The notes beneath the pieces were generated by a model. The model worked only from the letters and a program-made list of their open reading frames with translations, did not search any database and was not told the DNA's origin. A program made the position numbers and the translations under genes. This document shows positions 55,160-64,000 of a DNA stretch of 64,000 bases, in pieces. Source of the DNA: Isoetes taiwanensis (taxonomy: Eukaryota > Streptophyta > Lycopodiopsida > Isoetales > Isoetaceae). Numbering within the stretch: the stretch's first letter is position 1; each line of letters starts with the position of its first letter. Location: assembly GCA_021234155.1 (NCBI GenBank), contig JAJEKV010000014.1, positions 5,349,563 through 5,413,562 on the forward strand. The letters run 5' to 3'.

Positions 55160-57073
55160 ATTGGGAGCACCCCCACGCCGTCAATACCTTACTTCTGTTC
55201 AGAATATAGGGAGGAATGGGACTGTCCAATGTCCACAAAGCAGTACATTTTTGCCAACTCACAAGAACTCCTGAACAAAAAAATGTCATCAGGATATTGA
55301 TTACATACATCTTGAGAGGCATCGTCCATTGGCAGACCTTGAATGATGCTATCTTGGGTAGCCACAAAAAAAGCTAGGTTCATACTGCTGACGTATAAAG
55401 CTCCATGATATCTTTTGTAAATGACTCTCCAAACCTATGCGTAAGAAGACACTTATTCAAGATGGGCCCAATATATTCCCTGATATGCAGCAGCCACGTT
55501 ATTGATAATAGAATGACGAGGGAGAAAGTCCGATTGTGTTGACGAGATAGAGTCAACCAAAATGTCTCGAACTTTTTCGGCCAATGTCTTAGCAAAGATC
55601 TTGTACACAGAGGAAAGCAATGTAATAGATCGCCAGTCGGAAATAGTCTTGGGTTCCTTGCTCTTTGGAATGAGGGAGATGCAACCTATGTTCAAAATCT
55701 TATCAAGGCACCTAAATCTCTGAAACTTACAAAAGGCGTCAAATACATCATCCTCCAACCATTTCCAACACTTTTGAAAGAATTCAATAAGGAAGCCATC
55801 TAGACCAGGGCATTTGTCCTTTTCTAAGAGAGCCACAAGTCCTTTTAAATCTTCCTTCACAATATTGGACTCAAGAAGCAACATCTGCTCTTCAGAAATA
55901 ATGCATCGCACCTTAATCTACACAGCCGATTGCATGTCCTCTTGAAAGGGCAATGGATGTCGTGCAAAAAATGAAGAAAAGTGTTGATGAAGATACTGCT
56001 TAAGATGCCCAGGACCACACCACCAAAAAATGTATAGAAGTGGCAAGTTTCCTTCTTTTTGCAGCAGCAAAAAAGAATTTGGTACATCTATCTCTTTGAA
56101 CCATTGCAACCTTGCTTCAATAGACTTTACAGTTCCCATAGCCTTGATCTGAGACTATAACTCCTTTTTTCTAACTCCACTAGTAGGGCCACGAGCACAG
56201 AGTTGTTCTAATTTTTGGTACAATGTAATTAAAAGTCCTCTAGCTTCAGCAGCTCTAACTCTTTTCCATTCTTTTGCAAATGACTTCACTGCAGACAATG
56301 CTGCGACAATCCCAAATATGCCCTTACGAGATGAGAAGGCCTGAGACCAAACTCGATTACAATCAACTTTGAACTCATCATCCTCCAAGTACTTGCAATT
56401 AAGCTTAAAGTAAGTTTTGGTAGGTCTATGACAATTAGCCACATCATTGGATAGGAGTTGCGGATTATGATCAGACACGAAGCTATCCTGCACAAGTATG
56501 AAAGTATCCTCTATCATGTCTTATATAAGCTCTGTCAACTCCTGTCCAACCATTACACCACATGAAGGACTGATCACCATCAATCTCTATAAGCTAGCAA
56601 CTGTGTAAAAGGAGTAACCGTTGTTCCCGCTTGAACCTTTGCACCACCTTAGAACCTTGATCGCTTCTATTTCTTTCCAACTCAACCATGTTATAGTCTC
56701 CAATCAGCAACCATGCAACATTCTACCCAAGCTAAAGAATTTTACTCCGCATAGTTGCCTACAGAGCACCATGCTGGCGAGGTCTATTATGCGCATAGAC
56801 ATTTATCAAACCCCATTTTTGGCTTTTATCTTTCCACTTGATTATTATCCACTGCCCAAAGATATCTGTTTGAGTAAAAGTGATATCCATAAAGGATTTC
56901 CAAACAACAGTAGACACCAAGACATTATAGTCACATTCAAACATATTAGCTACTTTATGTACATCACCTCGGCGACATTTATGCTCTTGAAGGCAGAAAA
57001 AGGTAGTAGAGAACTTAGACATGCAAAGAGATAACCTGCTCCTTTTACTTGGGGAAGAAGCCACTTCCCTCAC
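55160..57073 (-). mobile_element. LINE (non-LTR retrotransposon) remnant
   Basis: Minus strand, 5' to 3': APE-type endonuclease pieces (FFCLQEHKCRRGDVH, WGLINVYAHNRP, LLIGDYNMVELERN, and SDHNPQLLSND with its SDH motif), then linker KTYFKLNCKYLEDDEFKVD, then RT (DKCPGLDGFLIEFFQKCW, CISLIPKSKEPKTISDWR, NVAAAYQGI). A deletion leads to VCNQYPDDIFLF, the YADD-type active site with Ala changed to Pro. Multiple stops and shifts. No poly(A) tail or ORF1 is visible. Confidence 0.8.
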
Positions 57074-58840
57074 ATTCCAAGACTAAAGGTTTATATGCCC
57101 TAAATATTATGTTCCACCTCCATACTAATAGAGCCAGTATCAACCATGTCCATCTCGCATGATTCTGAAGGGAGGTTAGCCCATCTCATCCTGGAAATTG
57201 GCAAGGAAGAGCCTCCTCTCTGTTCCACCCTTCCATTGTTTTGTTTAGCATTTGGTGAGGGAGAGCAGTCAAGAATGAAGACTTGACGTTATTAGAGGTG
57301 GGATTGTTGAGGATTAGAGGTATTGAAAATTACAGATGATGGTAATGGTTTAAAAGTGCCTTCAGCTAAGGTTTATGCATACCATAGTTTGGAAATTAGT
57401 TTGCGCAACTTTCCTCCCATGACATAGGGGTAATCCATAGTGCTCGAGCGCTTTTTCTTTTTTCTCTTTTTTTTCTTCCCCATACGCAAAATGGTTTTAT
57501 TATACATCCATCCATCTATCATTTTCATGGCTAGTGGTCAGAGTGGTACATTTTTATATGCTTTCCTTGTATATATTGTGCATAAAAAAAGTAAAATGTT
57601 CATTTGCCAACTCATGGTATTTAAAGCTCTTGGGACCTACTTAGAAATGGCAAATGAAAATATTATTTTGACCTAAGGAATATTACATTCTACCAAACAA
57701 AACAATGAGGGCCTCAATCATGAATGAATTGTTTAACTTTTACATGAGAGTTGAGGGCTATGGCCATTATCAGCGCCTAAGACTTTGGGATGTGTGTTTC
57801 TTGTGTACCCAAATGCCATGTGCATGCAAAGAGTGGTTAAAAAGTTTAAATACAAACATAAGAGCATATACTTGTTTTCCACCTAAAGGATAACCAACTT
57901 TTAACCATAGCCCTCACCATAACCAATCCAACAAATTGGTTAATTACCTATATCCCTTGGATACTTGATATGCATAACTATTTTATATTTTTAATATGTT
58001 TGGACTGTGTGCATTGTCAGCAAAGCAAGTAGCCATGATAGTGTGAACCTTGAGACAAGCATATTACGTATACTATAGACAAGTTTATCAGTAGAGTTCT
58101 CCCCAATGCTTAATGACTAGCAAACCTGCAAACAAAGTCAAATATTGATATATATGACCTCCACGACTTACATGCCTCTCAAATCACTATGATCTGGATC
58201 TCTGCAAAACTTAACCAAGAATGTTTTTTTTTTTTTTTTGTTCATATTCAGGTTAGAAAGAATAGAATAGAATAGAATAGAATAGTTTTTTTAACGTCCA
58301 CGAAGACCAATAGGTCATGGGACCCATACAATGGGCTAGTACAATCATTACTACTAGGATTAAAAAACCCCTGCCTCGAAAGGTTTTCAAGGGAAAGTTG
58401 TATAGGCTCAGATGGTCAAAATAGGTTTTTAGATAGATAGATAGATGAAGCTAGGATAGGTAATTTGGCTATCATGACAAAGCAAAGCTCAATGAAATTT
58501 GATCGGGAATATAACAGGTGTTACTTGTCCCCATGACAAGCTACTTATTTCTACAATAACCTAGCGGTTCTCCTTGTTATTCTGTGGTGCCAACGGATCA
58601 TGGAAAGACTTCTTCAGATAATCCAAATTTATTCGCAACAGGTTACTCTGCGTACTTGAGCGATCTCCACAAAAGCACATTGCTTTTCTTTTTTTTACTA
58701 AAAAAAATGCCCAGCATTGTTGGGCTTTTCATCTGAAAGTAATTGCATAAATATATCTCGTTGTCTTTTGATTAGATATAACCTATATCCATACTTCATA
58801 TCTACGATTGAATTTGAAGGCATAACATCAATTTTATACA
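57074..58840. other. Spacer with microsatellites
   Basis: No gene seen. Simple repeats: a T run at 58228-58240, (AGAAT)n at 58258-58284, (GATA)n at 58430-58447. Confidence 0.5.
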
Positions 58841-58930
58841 AATATGTAGCAAAATAACAGGGGTTGGATGTAAAAAATAACAAATCCTGAAACCATAGAC
58901 TATATATCCCTAAAACAATTGAATGGATTG

Positions 58931-58961
<31 letters not shown>

Positions 58962-59729
58962 CATAGATTCAAGATAAAAAATAATCACATTAGCTCACTG
59001 GGTATATTGGTTAAAGCAGTCTTATTAGGATATTGAGTTATTTTGGTAAAGGTTTGAGCTCTGTATTACATATTCTAAAACCTTAAGCAAAGCCATATAG
59101 AGGTTCGATATTCTCTCAAAACCTTAGGAGAAAGCGTATTTCATATTTCAAAATCATAGGCGCCTCCAATCATAAATGACTATAAACGAAACGAGAGGTG
59201 CTCACAGGCCCTAATATACGATCTGGGCCGTAGGATCGACGAATCGGACGACTATGGTAGTCCAGGGTGCACCTCGTTTAGAATATGTAGCAAAATAACA
59301 GGGGGTTCGAGGGGGATTTGATATGGATGTAAAAAAATAACAAATCCTAAAACCATAGACTATATATCCCTAAAACAATTGAATGGGTTGTTATAAAAAA
59401 AAACATAGATTCAAGATAAAAAATAATCACATTAGCTCATTGGGTATATTGATTAAAGCAGTCTTATTAGGATATTGGGTTATTTTGGTAGAGGTTCGAG
59501 CCCCTGTATTAGATATTCTAAAACCTTAAGCAAAGTCGTATAGAGATTCGATATTCCCTTAAAACCTTAGGAGAAAGCATATTTCATATTTCAAAATCAT
59601 AGGCGCCTCCAATCATAAATGGCTATAAACGAAATGAGAGGTGCTCACAGGCCCCAACATACGATCTGGGTCGTAGGATCGATGAATCTGACGACTATGA
59701 TAGTCCCGGGTGCACCTCGTTTAGAATAT
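58841..59729 (+). repeat. 441-bp tandem dimer with tRNA-like A and B boxes (SINE-like)
   Basis: Two copies begin AATATGTAGCAAAATAACAG at 58841 and 59282 and end GTGCACCTCGTTTAGAAT. In each, TAGCTCA(C/T)TGGG (A-box-like, about 58992 and 59433) is followed about 60 bases later by a B-box: GGTTTGAGCTC in copy 1 and a near-consensus GGTTCGAGCCC in copy 2 (about 59495). This is the internal pol III promoter layout of tRNA-derived SINEs. Copy 1 carries a 28-base A run (58934-58961) where copy 2 has about ten. Confidence 0.6.
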
Positions 59730-60452
59730 ATAATATATTTGCCAAATAAGTAAATTGTCTTAGACAGAGGTATTAACATAGAATATAGCCTATTTCTGTA
59801 GGCTTGTAGTCACATGAATATACTAACAAAGTGATGAGTTTAGTGTGGCAACTGCATATTTATCATGCATATCTAGAAAAGTTTTAGCATGGCAAATGCT
59901 AAAGCTCTATCTTCATTGTGCCACAATGTTCTATTTCCTCTTGTAATTCTCTATTGTAGTTGAGGTATTGTAGTTAAGTCGATGTGCATTTTTTCATCCA
60001 AATTCCTAATCAACTGATACTCTAGTAAACTTATGCACCGTGTTGTTGTAGATCCACAACGATCAACCCATTAAACAACTCCTCCAATGTGAACGACTGC
60101 ACTGAGTGATAAATTGCATTATATATATCCATCCAATGGGAGATGCATATGATGATAGACTAATTCAAAATAGGGAATCTCAGAGGAGACATAGACATTT
60201 TCGAGGGTATCTATTAGTGATTTATTCAGGTAAATTAGCAAAATTTTAACTTATGTTCCCTCTGTGCATTTCTCTAATTTTGTTCTTAGTAGCCAATGCC
60301 AAAATGTAGACAATAAGGATTAGTTGGAAAGGGAGTTTAAAGATGAGAGTAACCAGCCACACCAAGAAATCACTTTATCCCAATATCGTGCTCGTTGCAT
60401 GCTTCAGGAATAAGTAAACCGACGAGATGTCAACGGTGGTAGAAAAGTGTAG

Positions 60453-61160
60453 TTCTTGATAGTCCAGAATGGACTCTATAATAATGCCATTTTGGCTGAT
60501 TATCTCATTCACCTATTTTCTTCTTGTGGGAGCTTGAATGAAATAAATCAAGTATTTAATAAGGTCAAAAATCCATCTAAGTATATATGGGCTGCAATCA
60601 TTGCAGCCCATGCCAAAGTAAAAAATGTTTCAATTGTCTATTTTGCCATCCTCAAAGCATGTGAATTGACATATTCTCTTCATGTTGGCAGGCTTACCCA
60701 TGTGAAGATCATAAGTAGGGGTATTTGGGTCAGATCTTGTCGTAAAAAATTTGCTTATAGATATGTATATCAAGTGTGGATCACTGGAAGAGGCACATAA
60801 AGTATTCATGGGGTTAAGGAATCCTGACATGGAATATAATGATTGCTGGATATGCCAAGTATTGTAACGTGAAGGAGACGAGAAACTCATTTGACGCGCT
60901 ACATTGTCCCAATCTAGTTTCATGGGGTGCAATAATTGGTGGATATATTTAGCGTGGTGATTCAAGGTCTATTCGCATTAGATTTTTATTCTAGAATGCA
61001 AAACGAAGACATAAAGCCAGATAATGTTATATTTTCAAGTACCTTGAAGGCATATGGCAGCATTATAAGGTTGACGTATATGATCAATTATAGGCAAGCA
61101 TGGTTCAACCATCATTCAATTAAATTGGGATTATGTCTATTCCAAAATCGCACCGTATAA
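60453..61160 (+). pseudogene. PPR protein pseudogene
   Basis: The frame from 60456 reads ADYLIHLFSSCGSLNEINQ, VFNKVKNPSKYIWAAII and, after a loss of sequence, YFAILKACELTYSLHVGRL. Shifted frames continue with LIDMYIKCGSLEEAHKVF and later pieces to about 61160. These are PLS-class PPR motifs like those of the intact gene at 21-25 kb. Frameshifts and stops occur every 100-150 bases, and one repeat is partly deleted. Confidence 0.75.
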
Positions 61161-61501
61161 GCCTTTTATTGACCATTATATTGAATTAACCACACTTTTG
61201 CACTGAGTTTATTTTCGGGCTAGGAAGATGCATTTTATGTTGAAATGCAAAGGCATTCAAATATTCGATGCAAATGACCCATATTATGACAGAATGTTGG
61301 CAATATAAAAAGTAGGAAATTGCTTATTAATTCGTACCATCACGGACGACAACGAAATCTAAAGATTGAAATTGTAGTGCTTTACGAATAAATAACAGCT
61401 AGCAAGTTGCTACAAAACAGAGATTTTCGTGGTTCAAATCGCGCGTGGCGTGACTTTCTTGGCATAAATAACGCATTACAATGGAACATAAACTTAAAAA
61501 A
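61161..61501. other. Spacer
   Basis: AT-rich, with nothing recognised; probably the 3' side of the small minus-strand gene. Confidence 0.5.
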
Positions 61502-61732
61502 CTAATCCGATTCATTGTCGACAGGCGCTGCAGGCGGTGCTGAGATCCTGTCGATCATGAACAAACCATGCTCTGGATTCCATATAAGATGGATTACAAC
61601 ATCAAAGGGATCAGGATAGAAGTGGACGGGATTCATAGCAACGACATCAAGCCAGTCCTGAAGTTCTATTTCTAGCTCGCGGCACCTGCAGAGGTCCGCA
61701 TGATTCATCTTGCAAGTAATAGAATGTGCCAT
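61502..61732 (-). CDS. Small protein gene, 76 aa, with TATA box
   Basis: ATG at 61732, stop at 61502. A TATAAATA box at 61796-61789 lies 57 bases upstream of the ATG, a normal plant distance. The protein reads MAHSITCKMNHADLCRCREL, then a helix with LQDWLDVVAMN, an acidic/aromatic part FYPDPFDVVIHLIW, and ends MIDRISAPPAAPVDNESD. No signal peptide or transmembrane segment. The ITCKMN, WL and DVV positions match the antisense ORF at 51.96-52.23 kb, suggesting a small gene family. I do not recognise it. Confidence 0.5.
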   Translation of the reverse strand: MAHSITCKMNHADLCRCRELEIELQDWLDVVAMNPVHFYPDPFDVVIHLIWNPEHGLFMIDRISAPPAAPVDNESD

Positions 61733-61991
61733 AATAACAAGCAGAAGGCAGAGGCCGAAGCCGATGGTTTGCCAATTTCATGCATACCTATTTATACTCA
61801 CCTAAATTATTGACGTTATATACATACAAATTATTGCAAGTATAGCAAACCATACACATAATATAAAAAAACAATACGTATACAGAACCAATAATGCTAT
61901 AAGAACACAATATATATTCGAAATATGTTGGTGTAAAGTATATTTCATATTCAAAACCTTTTGGAAAGTGTATTTCCTGTATACATATATA

Positions 61992-64000
61992 TCAAAAAAC
62001 TTCCCTTTCTAGAACGATTTTCTCAAGGTCCCTGTCAATTTCCCCTGTTCGATCAAGTTGCGGGTATGTTGTTTGTATCTCTTCGACTGTTTTTCCTGAA
62101 GCTATTTCATGCAAGACACTAACAAAATGAAGCAGGAAGTCATCTTTGTCAAAATCTTGAGGATGATAGGATGGCGGATTCAATGACTGTGACTGATTGA
62201 AGCAACACTTAGAGCGTCATCATCCACAATGATCATGCCTTCCTTATCCTCAACACCTAGGGCATCCATCATGTTGCGCAAGCATTTCACAAATATCTTT
62301 TTACCTGTCGGTTCTTTAGGGTTTGTGAATGAAGCACATTTGCTTTGATCCGAGATGGACGCCCAATCTCTATTTAGCTCAGGCACTACTTTCAAAACAT
62401 CCTGTATATTTCTATGCTCCATAGATGACCAAATTGCACAACGAAACAGACTGAAGGCCTGGTCCAACATCTCCTTCAGATAATGGCGCGGGTAAACAGA
62501 TTTGATACGTGTCTCAAATGATTGTTGCGCATACCATGACTTTTCAAACGTTGCTTTAGGTAACGTTCTACATAGCACACCATTCAAATCAAAGACCAGT
62601 ACTTTTGGGGAAGCCGAATCATTTCTGTAAGGCGAACAATAACGTATGAGATGAAAGAAATGGAAAACGACAACGCGCCAGGCGCGATTTCATTAATGAT
62701 GCATGTCAACATAAATTAAAAACATGATCTCTAGGAAACTCTAAATCGCGCCAGGCTCGATTTCTTTATGCTTGTAGTTTGTAAAATGCATGGATATCAA
62801 AAAAAGGAACATTGTCACGAGCCTTTCTTCTTCATCATTCCCCGTGGTGTCTTCTTCCATTGCATCCTTATTCTGAGTTGTCTCCGGTCTGATAGAAGCA
62901 CCAACCACATCAGTTGAGATCTGTACAGTGTGAACTATGCTTGATAGTTCATTACTCTTTACGCTAACCTGGCTAGTGTTTTCAGATTTGGAGTCTGCTT
63001 CATCATCATTGTTGTTATTATCATCATCCTTGTTATTTTCATCATGTTCTATATTTTCAGTGTCAAGGATGTTCACAGGCATGTCGATAGGTACTTGGTG
63101 ATCTGTCTGCTCGTCGGTGTCATCCATGAAGTTGGTGCCAACCAATGCCAGTCTCATAATCTCCCGTTCTTTAAGCAAATCTGCAGGTATTTCGGCCTTA
63201 GAGGTAGAAGCTTTGCTTTTTGCACTGCCGATTGGTCTCCTAGGTGCTTCCTCTAGTACTTTCTCAAAGAAGAGGTCCAAGAAAATTTTGGCTCGATCAT
63301 CGGAGACGACGCTCTGGCATTTCCTTTCTAACTTCAAAGCTTCTCTACCAATGTAACCTCCAACGTGAAGTTCCCAGCAAGTTGTTCCCAATGGACAAAA
63401 TGCTTCAATGAGATACTGGGAAAGGTCCATAGAGAACCCGTTCTTGTTTAGCTTCCCCTTATGTGAAGTTAGGAGCTCATACTTAATGTGGTCCACAAGA
63501 ACTGGGTCGGCCTGGTTTTCTTCCTGTTCTTCCTCTTCTTCCTCTAACTCTTCCACGACCTTGACACCCTTCCCCTTGTCTTCTTGCTCAAGATAGAAGA
63601 CGTTTCGCAGGATGCGTTCATCTAACTGATAGCACTGCCATACTAGTTTGTCTCTATCTGGTTTTCCCTTAAGCCTTTCATATTCCTTATCATCCATCAT
63701 GGCTATCATAATAATAAGCACATGAGAAATTTTACTTGTTGTGCTGAAGTCACTGTCCTTGTTTTCATCTATGAGGATCGCCTGTCGTATGATTTTCATG
63801 CATTCTAAGTCATTTGCAGCAGTTAGAGCAGATGCATAGGACATGTCGGAGGAACATATAGTGACAATAGTGTAATTCATCTCCGTCGTGAAACCACTGC
63901 GTATGTTGAAGAACATATTATAGTCATCAAGCGACCATCTGGTGTCTCGGCTATCAAGCACGAAGAGTGTGATATCATGGGGACCTGCACCTACTTCTGG
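61992..64000 (-). CDS. Composite gene: methyltransferase-like region, acidic linker, FCP1/NIF-like phosphatase domain (5' partial)
   Basis: The minus-strand frame is open at the window edge (PEVGAGPHDITLFVLDSRDT), so the 5' end is missing. The first part (64000 to about 62810) includes MNYTIVTICSSDMSYASAL and EAFCPLGTTCWELHVGG, followed by ALKLERKCQSVVSDD. This resembles the FxP-x-G-T/G-E-GR layout of N4/N6 DNA methylase folds, but the catalytic Asp-Pro-Pro-Trp is not seen. An Asp/Glu/Asn-rich linker follows. After an intron (acceptor AG 62626-62625; donor uncertain, perhaps AAT/GTTCCT) an FCP1/NIF domain begins VLVFDLNGVLCRT, with AIWSSME and GMIIVDDD as later motifs. The second motif-I Asp is Asn, as in a plant NIF subgroup, which predicts weak or no phosphatase activity. 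A single-base shift between 62205 and 62183 separates SVAS from SLNPPSYHPQDFDKDD. The gene may be broken or the sequence may hold an error there. Confidence 0.55.

Noticed and set aside
58989-59070. Functional tRNA gene in the 58.8-59.7 kb repeat
   Set aside because: A and B boxes are tRNA-like, but I cannot fold a convincing cloverleaf with acceptor stem; SINE origin fits better.

Overview
The window looks like nuclear DNA of a vascular plant, most likely a fern. Genes are intron-rich with GT-AG junctions. There is a land-plant RbcX, a plant RZ-1 type RNA-binding protein, and a very long intronless PLS-class PPR protein. Most of the rest is decayed transposable elements. The fern assignment is an inference from the PPR style and repeat content; no database was searched.

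Layout. 0.2-0.8 kb (+): last exon of an RZ-1 type RRM/zinc-knuckle protein. 2.0-5.75 kb (-): an eight-exon coiled-coil gene of unknown function, fully reconstructed (693 aa). 7.6-8.4 kb (+) and 25.9-28.0 kb (-): two diverged, broken copies of a Crypton-like (DUF3504-type) tyrosine recombinase gene. 8.8-9.3 kb (-): a WRNIP1/MGS1 pseudogene fragment. 9.32-15.43 kb: a region bounded by ~90-bp inverted repeats and carrying a cluster of a 16-bp palindrome near one end and a single copy near the other, possibly an undescribed DNA element. 16.0-20.0 kb (-): a Ty3/gypsy chromovirus whose reverse transcriptase core is deleted. 21.1-24.8 kb (-): the 1,233-aa PPR gene. 32.4-34.2 kb (-): a second gypsy pol remnant. 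39.1-43.7 kb (-): a Ty1/copia element with its 5' LTR, joined in frame at its 3' end to a gypsy integrase tail.

44.6-46.0 kb (+): a complete six-exon RbcX gene with a 17-nt micro-exon. 47.2-48.0 kb (-): a Pif1-type Helitron helicase fragment. 48.0-55.1 kb (+): a Tat-like gypsy element with a degenerate third ORF downstream of integrase and, antisense to it, a small TATA-driven ORF related to another small gene at 61.5 kb. 55.2-57.1 kb (-): a LINE remnant. 58.8-59.7 kb: a 441-bp tandem dimer with pol III A/B boxes (SINE-like). 60.4-61.2 kb (+): a PPR pseudogene. 62.0-64.0 kb (-): a gene open to the window edge that seems to join a methyltransferase-like region, an acidic linker and an FCP1/NIF-like phosphatase domain.

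The host genes visible act in RNA metabolism (RZ-1, PPR) and Rubisco assembly (RbcX). They are not arranged as a functional cluster. The most notable signals are the paired Crypton-like recombinases, the inverted-repeat region with palindromes, the small-ORF pair, and the methyltransferase-like/NIF composite gene.
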